The translations under genes were made by a program, and so were the position numbers. This document shows, piece by piece, positions 17,716 to 27,266 of a DNA stretch of 64,000 nucleotides (positions within the stretch are counted from its first letter, which is position 1; each line of letters opens with the position of its first letter). The notes beneath the pieces were generated by a model that was not told the DNA's origin, searched no databases, and was given only the letters and a program-made list of their open reading frames with translations. The stretch spans positions 12,269-76,268 of the forward strand of contig DASRJH010000167.1 in NCBI GenBank assembly GCA_035649575.1, given 5' to 3'. Origin of the DNA: DASVAL01 sp035649575. Its GTDB lineage: Bacteria > Planctomycetota > UBA1135 > UBA2386.

Positions 17716-19904
17716 GTTCTCTGGGTCGGGGTCCCTTCGGTCCGTGGGCGTTCGGCGGACGCTCGGGCGGCCTGGGCAGCTCGGTCGGGTGCTGTGACCT
17801 TGGGCAAGGAGAGGCGGAAGACGGTGCCGCCGCCTTCGCGCGCAAGCGCGGTGATGTTGCCGCCGTGCGACGTGACGAAGTGGTGCACGAGGCTCAGACC
17901 GAGACCGGCCCCGCGGACTTCCCCCGCGTTGCTGGCGCGGTAGAAGCCTTCGAACACGCGGTCGAGCTCCGCGGGCGGGATGCCGCGGCCGTGGTCGCGC
18001 ACTTCGATGACGACCTGGTCGGCGCGCGCAAACAGCTCGAGCTCGATCTCCTGTTCGCGGTCGCCCTCGCGCGCGTATTTGGCCGCGTTCTCGAGCAGGT
18101 TCACAACAGCGCTCTCGCACGCGTTGGCGTCGCAGTGCACGAAGATGCCCGGGGGCAGCGTCTCGACGAGGATCGCGCCGCTGGCTTCGAGGTGCGGCGT
18201 GTAGGCGTCGCAGACGCTGCGCAGCAGCGGGCCGAGCTCGATCGTCTGCGGGGAGTAATGGAGCGTGCCGGCCTGTTGTCGCGAGAAGTCGAGGATGCGT
18301 TGGATCAGCATCGTCAACCGTTCGGACTCGCGCGAGATGATGCCGCCGAACTGCTGGGCTTGCTGGCTGTCGCGGGCCCGGCCCATGCCGAGCGTCTCGC
18401 CATACATGCGGATCAAGGCGAGCGGCGTCTTGAGCTCGTGCGAGACGCGCGACACGAGATTGATCTTGAGCGCCGCGAGCTCCGCCTCGCGCGACACCGA
18501 ACGCCACGACCACAGAGCGCCGCCGAGCGCCGTCACGAACAGCGCCACGACGAGCAGCGTGCGCGTGCGCGCCGCCGCTTCGGTCGACGCGATCAGCGCA
18601 GGGGCGTCCGCCGGATACGCGAGCAGCTTGAGGCCGTTGGTTTCGGTCGACGGTGGCGCGAACCCGACCGGCGTCGTGGTCGGCGGAGGCACGATCGGGT
18701 AATCATCGGGATCGAAGATCGCGAGCACGAACTCGCGCCCGGTGCCGTGGATCCGGCGGCGGACCGGCTCGAGCATCTGGCCGAGATCGATGTGCAGTCC
18801 GACGTCGGTGCACCGATCGTGTCTCTCCTTCTCTTCTGGAGTGGCGCTGCGCACGCACAGCAGCGAAGTCACTCCTGCCAGCGAGCTGATCAGGCGCTCG
18901 TCCTGGTTGCCGGCCCTCTCGTCGGGGTTCGGCTGCAGGTTGCGACGCTTGAGCAGCTCGAGCTTCAACGCGAGGTCGTAGTTCTCCGCCACGAAGGCGC
19001 GAGTTTGCGTGCGCTGGCGATTCTCGGCCAGCAGGGTCTCCTCCTCGGCGCGTCCCTCCCCGGTGCCGATCCTGGCGGCGAGCAGGCGGGCGACCGACGA
19101 CAGCAGGTCGTCCGAGAGCCACCAACGTTCGCCCTGCGCGATGGCTTGCAGCAGCTTGAGCCGGGCCGCAGTCGTGCCCGTGTCGGCGAGCTTGTACTCG
19201 CTCAGCAGCACGAGCGCCTTCGCGCTGTTGCCGACACCCCTGTTCTGCCGCGCGGGGTCCGCGAGCCGCACCACTTTCTCGAACTCCGCGCGCGCCTCGG
19301 CAATCTCGCCGAGCGCGTTGTGCGCCGTGGCCAGCTCGAAGCGCGCGTGCAGCTCGGCTTCGAGGACTTCGAACCGGAGCCGGTTGTTCTGGGGCGGCGT
19401 GCTGGCGGCTTCGAGCGTCTTGAGGAAGTGGTCGAGCAGGTTGATCGCGTCCCGGTGCTTGCCGTGCAGGAGCAGCAGTTGTGCGGCGTCGACGGCGCCG
19501 ACGATCGGGCGCTCGGTGCGCAGCAACGGGAGGCTCATGGTCGCAGACGCCAAGGGTGTGGGCCAGACCAGGTCCACCCTTTCGTCGAGCAGGATGATGT
19601 CGCGCAGTGCCGAGAACGCCGGCTGATGCCGCAAGGTGAGCGCGGTGAGCGCGGGCCCGCGCTTCGCGAGCATTTCCTCGGAGGCGGTCAGCATCTGCGG
19701 CAGCAGCTCCCCGAATTCGCGTTCGACCGCGCGGCTGGCACCGCGCAAGAACTCGCTCGCGGCGAGCACGAGTGCCGACTGTGCTTCCTCGCCGCTGCGC
19801 CGCAGTTCGCTCTGGCCGAGCATGGCGAGCACACCGAGCGGCACGAGGAAAGTACAGAGTGCCAGCAGGTGCCGGTGACTGAAGCGCTGGCGCGTAGGCT
19901 GCAT
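17712..19904 (-). CDS. Membrane sensor histidine kinase with large extracytoplasmic domain
   Basis: This 730-residue kinase has TM1 at about 13-31 and TM2 at about 449-467. The intervening about 415-residue extracytoplasmic region is helical and TPR-like (for example LLLLHGKHRDAINLLDHFLK and HNALGEIAEARAEFEKVV). The HisKA H-box is SRVSHELKTPLALI with His489. The ATPase domain has the N-box NLLENAAKYA (Asn606), G1 DHGRGIP (637-643) and G2 GAGLGLSL. All catalytic motifs are intact. The large helical sensor suggests protein or peptide sensing rather than a small-molecule pocket (inference). It is first in the operon with the OmpR-type regulator and the secreted protein. Confidence 0.9.
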   Translation of the reverse strand: MQPTRQRFSHRHLLALCTFLVPLGVLAMLGQSELRRSGEEAQSALVLAASEFLRGASRAVEREFGELLPQMLTASEEMLAKRGPALTALTLRHQPAFSALRDIILLDERVDLVWPTPLASATMSLPLLRTERPIVGAVDAAQLLLLHGKHRDAINLLDHFLKTLEAASTPPQNNRLRFEVLEAELHARFELATAHNALGEIAEARAEFEKVVRLADPARQNRGVGNSAKALVLLSEYKLADTGTTAARLKLLQAIAQGERWWLSDDLLSSVARLLAARIGTGEGRAEEETLLAENRQRTQTRAFVAENYDLALKLELLKRRNLQPNPDERAGNQDERLISSLAGVTSLLCVRSATPEEKERHDRCTDVGLHIDLGQMLEPVRRRIHGTGREFVLAIFDPDDYPIVPPPTTTPVGFAPPSTETNGLKLLAYPADAPALIASTEAAARTRTLLVVALFVTALGGALWSWRSVSREAELAALKINLVSRVSHELKTPLALIRMYGETLGMGRARDSQQAQQFGGIISRESERLTMLIQRILDFSRQQAGTLHYSPQTIELGPLLRSVCDAYTPHLEASGAILVETLPPGIFVHCDANACESAVVNLLENAAKYAREGDREQEIELELFARADQVVIEVRDHGRGIPPAELDRVFEGFYRASNAGEVRGAGLGLSLVHHFVTSHGGNITALAREGGGTVFRLSLPKVTAPDRAAQAARASAERPRTEGTPTQRT

Positions 19905-19967
19905 CGATGAACTGCCGCTCGGAGCCGACCCAGTCTAACGCCGTCCTGCGATGGCGGATAGCAGCCA

Positions 19968-20001
19968 TTGCGGCCATGGCCGCAACCAAGGTCGTGGTTG
20001 C
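19968..20001. repeat. Overlapping inverted repeats upstream of the histidine kinase
   Basis: TTGCGGCC and GGCCGCAA flank AT as a perfect 18-base palindrome (19968-19985). It overlaps a second dyad, GCAACCA (19982-19988) and TGGTTGC (19995-20001). Both lie in the 116-base gap between the GH15 stop and the kinase start. No U-tract follows on the minus strand, so a protein-binding site for the kinase promoter is at least as likely as a terminator. Confidence 0.45.
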
Positions 20002-20020
20002 AAGCCACGCCCAGGCGATC

Positions 20021-21787
20021 TCAGGCGTATCCCGACCATGGCGGGGCCGCGGCGAACGCGGCGTGGATCAGACCCACGTGCGAATAGGCCTGCGGGAAGT
20101 TGCCGCACATCGCGCCGGACGCGGGTTGCACACCCTCGGACAACAGCCCGAGCGGAGCGCGCACGCTCTGCAGGCGCCCCATGAGACTGCGCGCCTCGTC
20201 GATCCGGCCGATCGTGGCCAGCGCCTCGACGAGCCAGAAAGTGCACAGCGTGAAGGCTGTGGTCGGTACGCCGAAGCCGTCGTCGGTGCGGTAGCGGCGC
20301 AGCCAGCCGCCTTGGTCGAGCTCCTTCTGCACGACGTCCACGGTGGCGTGCATGCGCGCGTCGTCGGGCGGCAGCAGGCGCAGCGTGACCGCCTGCAGCA
20401 GCGCCGCATCGACCTCCTTGCCGCCGAAGTCGGCGACGAGGCACCCTCGCGCCGGGTCCAATGCCTGCGCCATCAGCAGCGCGCGGATCCGCTGCGCCGC
20501 GAGCTCGAACTCTTCGACGAGCCCCGGGCGGTGGTGGGCCGCGATGCGGCTCATGCGGTCGGCGGCGGCCCAACACATCACGGCACTGAAGGTCTGCGGC
20601 CGCCAGTTCTCGCGATACTCCCAGATGCCGGCATCGGGCTGGCCTGCGACGAGCACGGCCTTGCGCGCGAGCCTAGTTACGAGATCGAGCACGGGTTCCG
20701 TGACCTGTTCGCGGAACCGCGCGTCGAGAAAGAACGGCGCCAGCGCGATCACCATCTCGCCGAAGACGTCGTTCTGGCGGTGCGTCGCGGCCTGGTTCCC
20801 GACGCGCACCGGCCGTTGGCCGCCGAAGCCGGGCCAATCGTCGAGGACCTGCTCGGCCGGCACCGCCTTGCCGTCGATGCAGTAGAGCGGCGCGAGGTCG
20901 AGCTCCTTCGTCGAGCTCGCGACGTCGAGCAGGTATTGCAGGAACTGTTCGAGCTCGGCGAACTGGCCGAGCAGCCGGAACGCGCCGAGCGCATAGAACG
21001 AATCGCGCAGCCAGCAGTAGCGGTAGTCCCAGGTCCGCGTCGTGCCGGGCGCTTCAGGAATCGAAGTCGTCAGCGCCGCGACGATCGCGCCCGTGTCCTC
21101 GTAGCAATGCAGCTTCAGCGCGAGTGCCGAGCGGATGACTTCCTCCTGGTAGATCGACGGGATGTCGCACTGCTTCACCCATTGCCGCCAGTGCCGCACG
21201 GTCTGCTGCAGGAACCTGTCGCACAGCGGCTCGAGCGGTTCCTCGACCGGCGCCCCCCAGGACAGCACGAAGTGGCGGCGCTGGGTCAGCGCGAACGGCT
21301 CGCCGTCGAGATGCGCGAGCGCCGCATCGGTCGTCAGTCGCAGCTGGGCCGGATAGCCGTGCCACGCGATGTGGTGGGAGCCCATGTCCGAATGCGGCTG
21401 CTGCTTGGTCCAGCCGAGCACGGGACGGCAGTGCACGCGGATGCGCGGCGTGCCCGCGAGCGGCTCGATGATGCGGACGAGCTTGGCCGGACGGAAGACC
21501 CGCTCGTGCTGCATGAAGCGCGGCGCGAAGTCGAGCACGCGGAACTCGCCGTCGGCGGCCTTGAAGCGCGTCTCGAGCACGTTCGTGTTGCCGAGGTAGC
21601 TCTGGGTCCCCGACGAGCGGTCTGCCGGCGAGACCTCGAAACTGCCGCCATCCTGCGCGTCGAGCAGCGCGCCGAAGACCGGAGGGGAATCGAAGCGCGG
21701 CATGCAGGACCAGACGATGGCGCCGCTGCGGTGCACCAGCGCGGAGATCTGGCAGTTGCCGATGAGACCGAGGTCGGCTAGATCCAC
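20021..21787 (-). CDS. GH15 glucoamylase / trehalase-like glycoside hydrolase
   Basis: The 588-residue protein starts at GTG (21787), opening DLADLGLIGNCQISALVHRSGAIVW and RFDSPPVFGALLD, the GH15 N-terminal beta domain. The (alpha/alpha)6 catalytic barrel has TRTWDYRYCWLRDSF (about residue 255) and GIWEYRENWRPQTFSAVMCW (about 415), regions that hold the acid and base Glu residues. It is cytoplasmic: no signal peptide is seen. The family covers glucoamylase, glucodextranase and trehalase. Divergence from otsA-otsB, with 71 bases between starts, favours trehalase (inference). If so, one locus makes and breaks trehalose. Confidence 0.8.
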   Translation of the reverse strand: MDLADLGLIGNCQISALVHRSGAIVWSCMPRFDSPPVFGALLDAQDGGSFEVSPADRSSGTQSYLGNTNVLETRFKAADGEFRVLDFAPRFMQHERVFRPAKLVRIIEPLAGTPRIRVHCRPVLGWTKQQPHSDMGSHHIAWHGYPAQLRLTTDAALAHLDGEPFALTQRRHFVLSWGAPVEEPLEPLCDRFLQQTVRHWRQWVKQCDIPSIYQEEVIRSALALKLHCYEDTGAIVAALTTSIPEAPGTTRTWDYRYCWLRDSFYALGAFRLLGQFAELEQFLQYLLDVASSTKELDLAPLYCIDGKAVPAEQVLDDWPGFGGQRPVRVGNQAATHRQNDVFGEMVIALAPFFLDARFREQVTEPVLDLVTRLARKAVLVAGQPDAGIWEYRENWRPQTFSAVMCWAAADRMSRIAAHHRPGLVEEFELAAQRIRALLMAQALDPARGCLVADFGGKEVDAALLQAVTLRLLPPDDARMHATVDVVQKELDQGGWLRRYRTDDGFGVPTTAFTLCTFWLVEALATIGRIDEARSLMGRLQSVRAPLGLLSEGVQPASGAMCGNFPQAYSHVGLIHAAFAAAPPWSGYA

Positions 21788-21858
21788 GCCGCCATTCTGC
21801 GCCTCGTCGGTCCGGTCGCAAGGCTTGCCTTCGTGGGCATGTGGGGCATGATGGATCG

Positions 21859-24093
21859 ATGCGCCGCGCAGTGTGGTTCCTCGTGCTGCTGCTCGCGGGG
21901 CTGGGAGTGCTGGCGCTCGCCGGCTACTTCGTCCTGGCGCAGACGACGGGCGCATGGTTCGAGCGCGATCTCGAGCTGCGAACGCGTCTCGCAGTGGCCG
22001 CGGGTAGACGCAGCATCCTCCACAACTGGGAGGACCCGAACAGCCTGAGCGGTGTGCTCGAGGACATCACGCGCGACGAGCGCATCCTCGGCGGTGCCGC
22101 GTGCTCCCCGACCGGGGATCCGCTTGCCGCGACAAGCAAGTTCCCGCGCGATCTGTCGATCAAGGCGATTCTCGGCACCACGGAAGACGACGGCTCTACG
22201 CACGCCGAGTCCTGGTGGAGGATCCGGGATCTCGAACACGGACGCGTGCACATCAGCGTCAATCCGATCCGGTCCACCGAGGGCGACCTGCTGCGCGGCT
22301 ACGTGATCCTCGTGCACGACCTGACCTTCGTGGCGCGACGCGAGTCGACGACGCGCCACCTGCTGCTCGCGGCGTTCTTCGTGCTCTCGATCGGCGCGGC
22401 GCTGATCACGATGGTCGCGGCTCGCCTGGCCTGGCGCCGGTGGACCGACGAACTGCGCGCGGCGCTGTCGGGCGGGCCCGCCGGCGGGTTCAAGCCGCTC
22501 GTGCGCGACGTGCGCTCGCTCGTGGCCAGGCTGGTCAGCGAGCGCCGCAGCGAAGCCGGTGCGGGGACCTGGAACCCGGCGCGGCTGCGCGCCACGCTGC
22601 GGCAGCACCTGCACGGCGAACGCGTGGTCGTCCTCGCCAACCGCGAGCCATACATCCACGAGCGCGTGAAGAACGTCGTGCACGTGCAGCACCCGGCCAG
22701 CGGCCTGGTCACGGCGCTCGAGCCGGTCATGCGCGCGTGCTCGGGCACCTGGGTCGCGCACGGGAGCGGCGGCGCCGACCGCGACTATGTCGACGACAAA
22801 GACCGGTTGCGCGTGCCGCCGGGCGAAGAGTCGTACACGGTGCGGCGCGTGTGGCTCGATGAAGCCGAGGAGAACGGCTACTACTACGGCTTCGCGAACG
22901 AGGGGCTGTGGCCACTCTGCCACCTCGCCCACACGCGCCCGGTGTTCCGCGTCGAGGATTGGGAGCACTACATGCAGGTGAACCGCAAGTTCGCGAAGGC
23001 GGTCACCGAGGAGGTGGACTCCGACGATCCGATCGTCCTGGTCCAGGACTATCACTTCGCGCTGGCGCCCAAGATGATCCGCGAACGGTTGCCGCGCGCC
23101 ACGATCCTCACGTTCTGGCACATCCCGTGGCCCAACGCGGAAGTCGTCGGCATCTGCCCGTTCCGCGAAGAACTGATCTCTGGGTTGCTCGGGTCGAGCA
23201 TCCTCGGCTTCCACACCAAGCAGCACTGCAACAACTTCATCGACTCGGTCGACGCCTACGTCGAGAGTCGCATCGACCGCGAGACCGAGGCGATCGTGCA
23301 GGGGGCACGGCGAACGCTCGTGCGGCCCTACCCGATCTCGATCGACTGGCCCGTGCGGTGGCTCGAGGGCATGCCGTCGGTCGCCGAGTGCCGCGCTGCG
23401 GTGCGCAAGGAGCTCGAGCTGCCCGACGATGCGCTGCTCGGCGTAGGCGTCGATCGGCTCGACTACACGAAGGGCATCGAGGAGCGTCTGCTCGCCGTCG
23501 ACCAGCTGCTCGCGCGTTACCCCGAATACCGCGGCCGGTTCTCGTTCGTGCAGTTGGCAGCGCCGAGCCGCACGAAGATCCAGCGGTATCGCGAGCTCGA
23601 CGAACGCGTCGCGGCTCTCGTGACGTCGATCAACGACCGCTGGGGCACGGAGACCTGGCGGCCGATCAGACTGCTGCGCACGCACCACGAGCCGCCGGCC
23701 GTGTACCGACAGTATCGCGCCGCAGATTTCTGTTTCGTGAGCAGTCTTCACGATGGCATGAACCTCGTGGCCAAGGAGTTCGTCGCCGCGCGCGATGACG
23801 AGCGCGGCGTTCTGATCCTCAGCCAGTTCACGGGTGCCGCGCGAGATCTGACCGAAGCCCTCGTGGTCAATCCGTACGACCTGCAGCAGTCCAGCGAGGC
23901 GATGGCGACCGCGCTGCAGATGCCGGTCACCGAGCAGACCGAGCGCATGCGGTCGATGCGGCGCCTCGTGGGGGAGTTCAACGTCTACCGGTGGGCAGGC
24001 CGCATGCTGATCGAAGCGGCCGAACTGCGGCGGCGCGAGCGACTGTCCGGGCGCATGATGTCGGTGTTCCGCTCGTCGGTCGCGAGCTCGTGA
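21859..24093 (+). CDS. otsA: Membrane-anchored trehalose-6-phosphate synthase (GT20)
   Basis: This 744-residue protein fuses a sensor-like N-terminus to a GT20 domain. TM1 is at about 5-27, followed by an extracytoplasmic stretch of about 140 residues, TM2 at about 168-188, a basic linker, and GT20 from about 255 (VVVLANREPYIH) to 725. GT20 motifs include QDYHFALAP, HIPWPNAEV and DRLDYTKGI, with ARDDERGVLILSQFTGAA near the end. It transfers glucose from UDP-glucose (or another NDP-glucose) to glucose-6-phosphate. The usual OtsA is about 470 residues and soluble; the membrane part may sense osmotic or envelope signals (inference). I start at 21859; an in-frame ATG at 21841 is a weaker option. 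otsB follows with TGATG overlap. Confidence 0.9.
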   Translation: MRRAVWFLVLLLAGLGVLALAGYFVLAQTTGAWFERDLELRTRLAVAAGRRSILHNWEDPNSLSGVLEDITRDERILGGAACSPTGDPLAATSKFPRDLSIKAILGTTEDDGSTHAESWWRIRDLEHGRVHISVNPIRSTEGDLLRGYVILVHDLTFVARRESTTRHLLLAAFFVLSIGAALITMVAARLAWRRWTDELRAALSGGPAGGFKPLVRDVRSLVARLVSERRSEAGAGTWNPARLRATLRQHLHGERVVVLANREPYIHERVKNVVHVQHPASGLVTALEPVMRACSGTWVAHGSGGADRDYVDDKDRLRVPPGEESYTVRRVWLDEAEENGYYYGFANEGLWPLCHLAHTRPVFRVEDWEHYMQVNRKFAKAVTEEVDSDDPIVLVQDYHFALAPKMIRERLPRATILTFWHIPWPNAEVVGICPFREELISGLLGSSILGFHTKQHCNNFIDSVDAYVESRIDRETEAIVQGARRTLVRPYPISIDWPVRWLEGMPSVAECRAAVRKELELPDDALLGVGVDRLDYTKGIEERLLAVDQLLARYPEYRGRFSFVQLAAPSRTKIQRYRELDERVAALVTSINDRWGTETWRPIRLLRTHHEPPAVYRQYRAADFCFVSSLHDGMNLVAKEFVAARDDERGVLILSQFTGAARDLTEALVVNPYDLQQSSEAMATALQMPVTEQTERMRSMRRLVGEFNVYRWAGRMLIEAAELRRRERLSGRMMSVFRSSVASS

Positions 24094-24860
24094 TGACCCG
24101 GTTGCCACGGACGCTGGTGCCGGTGCTCGAGCGGCTTGCGCGCCGCCGTGTCCTGCTGGGTTTCGATTTCGACGGCACGCTGGCCCCGATCGTCGCCGAC
24201 CGGACGGCCGGCCAGATGCGTGCTGAGACGCGGGCGCTGCTGGCCCGGGTCTGTTCGCTGTATCGGTGCGCGATCATCTCGGGGCGCAGTGTCGGCGACC
24301 TGCGCGGGCGGCTCGCGGGTGTCCACCCGCGGTATCTGTTCGGCAACCACGGCATCGAGCCGAGTCCGAGCATGCAGCGGTTCCGGCCGGCGATCGCGGC
24401 AGCTCGGGCACACCTCGTCGCCGCGCTGCAGTCGTGGTCCGACATCGACATCGAGGACAAGACCTATTCGCTGTCGCTGCACTATCGCGATTCGCCCCGG
24501 CCGGCCAGCGCGCGCCGGGCCATCGTTCGGGCCCTCGCCGCGCTGCGCCTGCCGTTGCGCCTCGTCGCGGGCAAGCAGTTGGTCAACGCGGTGCCGCTCG
24601 GCGCGCCGCACAAGGGCGACGTCATGTCGGCGCTCTGCCGGCGCGAACGCGTCGAGGCGGCGCTCTACGTCGGCGACGACATCACCGACGAGGATGTGTT
24701 CGCGCTCGATCGCAAGGACCTGGCAACCGTGCGGGTCGGGCGATCGCGGCGATCACGCGCCCGGGCCTTCCTGCGCGACCAGGCCAGCGTGGATTCGCTG
24801 CTCGAGCTGCTCGCGGAGCTGCGCGCGGGCGGTCTGCGCCGCGGAATTGCGCCGGCATGA
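24093..24860 (+). CDS. otsB: Trehalose-6-phosphate phosphatase
   Basis: This 255-residue HAD-superfamily phosphatase has motif I GFDFDGTLAPIV (nucleophile Asp25, acid Asp27), motif II ISGRSVGDL, Lys in LVNAVPLGAPHKGDV, and motif III YVGDDITDEDVF with the Mg-binding Asp residues. It removes phosphate from trehalose-6-phosphate to give trehalose. The start overlaps the otsA stop by one base, so the two are one translational unit. The length is normal for bacterial OtsB. Nothing is truncated. Confidence 0.93.
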   Translation: MTRLPRTLVPVLERLARRRVLLGFDFDGTLAPIVADRTAGQMRAETRALLARVCSLYRCAIISGRSVGDLRGRLAGVHPRYLFGNHGIEPSPSMQRFRPAIAAARAHLVAALQSWSDIDIEDKTYSLSLHYRDSPRPASARRAIVRALAALRLPLRLVAGKQLVNAVPLGAPHKGDVMSALCRRERVEAALYVGDDITDEDVFALDRKDLATVRVGRSRRSRARAFLRDQASVDSLLELLAELRAGGLRRGIAPA

Positions 24861-24904
24861 GGCGTTGCGCTGCAACCGGGCGCGCGTCCGGTGCACATTG
24901 CAGC

Positions 24905-25600
24905 ATGCACGAAGTGAACGACGAACGGGCGCCGCCGCTGCAGCACGGTCCGCGGGAGCGCATCCTCCAGCTCGGCGAACCACGTCTCAGCGATGCCGAG
25001 TGCCTCGCATTGATCCTGCGCACGGGCAGGCGCGGCGAGGGGGCGGAACAGGTCGGGCAGCGCTTGCTGCGGCGATTCGGCGGCATGCCGGGGCTCGCGG
25101 CGGCGAGTGTGCGCGAGATCGCGGCGACGGCCGGCGTGGGGCCGGTGCGCGCGGCGGCGCTCTCGGCCGCGTTCGGGCTCGCGCGCCGGCTCACGGAGGC
25201 CGCGCTGCGGCCCGGCACGGCGGTGCGGCGCGGCGGCGACGTGGCGCGCATCGTGCGCGATTCGGCCCGCGGCACGCGTCGCGAGAGCTTCTTCGCGGTG
25301 CTGCTCGACGTGCGCCACCGCGTGTTGTCGCTGCAGGTAGTCAGCACGGGCAGCGTCGACGGCGCCCCCGTGCATCCGCGCGAGGTCTATTCGCCGGCGA
25401 TCCGCGACGGGGCCGTCGCCGTCGTCGTCGCGCACAACCATCCTTCGGGGGATCCGTCGCCGAGTGCCGAGGATCGCGTGGTCACCGACCGCCTGCGTCA
25501 GGTGGGGGTCGTCGTGGGCATCCACCTGCTCGATCACCTCGTGGTCGGCGCCCAGCGTTACTACAGCTTTGCCGAGGAAGCGTTCTTCCCCATGACGTGA
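24905..25600 (+). CDS. radC: RadC/JAB-domain protein
   Basis: This 231-residue protein has an N-terminal helix-hairpin-helix-like region (LSDAECLALILRTG, AATAGVGPVRAAALSAAF) followed by the JAB/MPN fold with the JAMM zinc motif AHNHPSGDPSPSAED. It resembles RadC (YkfG/YicR type). The historical DNA-repair role is doubtful, and a nuclease or peptidase activity has not been settled for the family. The gene starts at ATG 24905, 44 bases after otsB, and may be read through from that operon. Confidence 0.9.
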   Translation: MHEVNDERAPPLQHGPRERILQLGEPRLSDAECLALILRTGRRGEGAEQVGQRLLRRFGGMPGLAAASVREIAATAGVGPVRAAALSAAFGLARRLTEAALRPGTAVRRGGDVARIVRDSARGTRRESFFAVLLDVRHRVLSLQVVSTGSVDGAPVHPREVYSPAIRDGAVAVVVAHNHPSGDPSPSAEDRVVTDRLRQVGVVVGIHLLDHLVVGAQRYYSFAEEAFFPMT

Positions 25601-25734
25601 CGGTTGCTCGCGTTCGCAAGGCGAATGGGATATGGAACGCGGTGCGCGGAGCCCACTTGCCGTCATCGCATCGAGCCCTCGAGCCCAGGCACGGAGCAGA
25701 GCCGGATCACGGCGAGAGGTTCGAGCGTCACCAC

Positions 25735-27228
25735 GTGTCGTGCCTGCTGCTCGTCACGGCGATCGCCGCCGCGCTGCGTCTCTGGCACCTCGGCGAGTGG
25801 TCGATGTGGGTCGACGAAGCCCACACCTGGCGCGACGCGACGATGCAGCTCGTGGGCGAACACGGGCTCCTGCGCGAAGACCGCGTGTTCTACGCGCTGA
25901 CCTTCCTCGGGCTGCGAGGCCTGCTGAACCTCGGGTGGATCGGCGGCGACGAGTTCTCACTGCGGCTGCCGTTCGCCCTGGTCGGCATCCTCTCGGTGCC
26001 CGTGATCGCGATGTGCGGACGGCGCCTCGTCGGGGCCTGGGCCGCCGTACTGGCGGCGGCGTTCTGCGCCGTGTGTCCGTGGCACATCTACTGGAGCCAG
26101 AACGCGCGCGGCTACATCCTCGTGTTCCTGTTCGCGGCCATCGCTGCGAATCGGGCGATCGTCGCGATCGAGACGGGACGCGCGCGCGACCTGCTCGCGA
26201 CGTTCGCCGCGATCGGCGTTGCCACGCTGTTCCACACGACCGGAGGCCTGCTGGCGGCCGGGTTCTTCGGGTTCCTGTTCTTGCGCCGGTCTGCCCCGCG
26301 CGGTCGCGCGGTCGCGCGCGTCGCGGTCTTTGCACTCGTCGTGGGCTTGGTGCTGCCCTGGCTCGTGCAGCACTCGCCGTTCCAGGACTTCGTGAGGTCG
26401 AAGGGGGAGGAGCTGTCCGTGCTGCATCTCGTGCAGACGACCGCGTACTACTTCCGGCCGCTCGTCCTGCTCGTCGGCGCGGCTGGGCTCTGGCTCGCGC
26501 TGCCCGTGCTGGGCCGCGACCGCACGCTGCTGCTCGGTTGCCTGCTGCTCGTGCCTTTCTTCGTGCTGGTCGCCGTAGCGGGCCAGGTCGCGAAGGTCAC
26601 CGCGCGCTATGCCTTCTGCGCGCTGCCCGCGCTGCTGTGGCTCGCGGCGTTCGCCTGCACGCGGCTCGCGGCCGCAGTCACCCAGAGCAGGATCGACGGT
26701 CAGAGCAGCGTGCGCACGCACCGCGTCGCGGCAGCCCTGTTGCCCGTGCTGCTGCTCGCCGAGTATGGCCTTCACGACGTCTGGTATCACGGCTCGCAGC
26801 ACGGCCAGCGCGGTCTCTGGCGCGAGGCCTGCGCGATGGCGAGAGAGCGGGCCGGCGCCGGTGCGCTGCGTGTGCTGAGCACGAACGAACCGACGTGCCT
26901 GTATTACCTGCGTCCGCGCCACTGGTCGTCCGGCAACGTGGACGAGTATCGGAAGCTCTCGGTGTGGCCGCTGGAGCGTTGGCTGATCGCTCTCGAGAAG
27001 GTCCATCCACCTGGCGGCGAACCCCATCTGCGTTGGCACATCGACCAGGCACAGCGCGACGTTGCCCAGTTCGTCGTGCTCGTGACGCTGCCGGAACTGC
27101 AGGCAAAGGACCAGGACGGCTCGGTGCTGGCCACGCTGCGGCGCGACTTCGAGCTCATCGCGCACCTGCCGTGCTGGGTCGGGCCGAAGGACGAGAGCAT
27201 CTACGTCTACGTTCCGAAGGGAACCTGA
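25735..27228 (+). CDS. GT-C type membrane glycosyltransferase (ArnT/PMT-like)
   Basis: This polytopic protein of about 497 residues has a GT-C opening: a first TM helix (LLVTAIAAALRLWHLG) followed by MWVDEAHTW, whose Asp-Glu pair is the usual catalytic/metal motif after TM1. CPWHIYWSQNARGYIL matches the loop conserved in family GT39/83-like enzymes. About 10 TM helices are followed by a C-terminal soluble domain. It probably transfers a sugar from a polyprenyl-phosphate carrier to a glycan or protein at the outer face of the membrane. The start is uncertain: GTG 25735 is the nearest canonical option, with GTG about 25645 as an alternative. The frame remains open far upstream but only through other genes. 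Confidence 0.75.
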   Translation: MSCLLLVTAIAAALRLWHLGEWSMWVDEAHTWRDATMQLVGEHGLLREDRVFYALTFLGLRGLLNLGWIGGDEFSLRLPFALVGILSVPVIAMCGRRLVGAWAAVLAAAFCAVCPWHIYWSQNARGYILVFLFAAIAANRAIVAIETGRARDLLATFAAIGVATLFHTTGGLLAAGFFGFLFLRRSAPRGRAVARVAVFALVVGLVLPWLVQHSPFQDFVRSKGEELSVLHLVQTTAYYFRPLVLLVGAAGLWLALPVLGRDRTLLLGCLLLVPFFVLVAVAGQVAKVTARYAFCALPALLWLAAFACTRLAAAVTQSRIDGQSSVRTHRVAAALLPVLLLAEYGLHDVWYHGSQHGQRGLWREACAMARERAGAGALRVLSTNEPTCLYYLRPRHWSSGNVDEYRKLSVWPLERWLIALEKVHPPGGEPHLRWHIDQAQRDVAQFVVLVTLPELQAKDQDGSVLATLRRDFELIAHLPCWVGPKDESIYVYVPKGT

Positions 27229-27266
27229 CGTTGCCTTGGGACCGGAAACGGCCGATCATCGCGCCC

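Noticed and set aside
24136..25734. Possible long N-terminal extension of the GT-C protein across otsB and radC
   Set aside because: Those genes occupy the same bases in other frames with clear motifs; the extension is Arg/Ala-rich noise.
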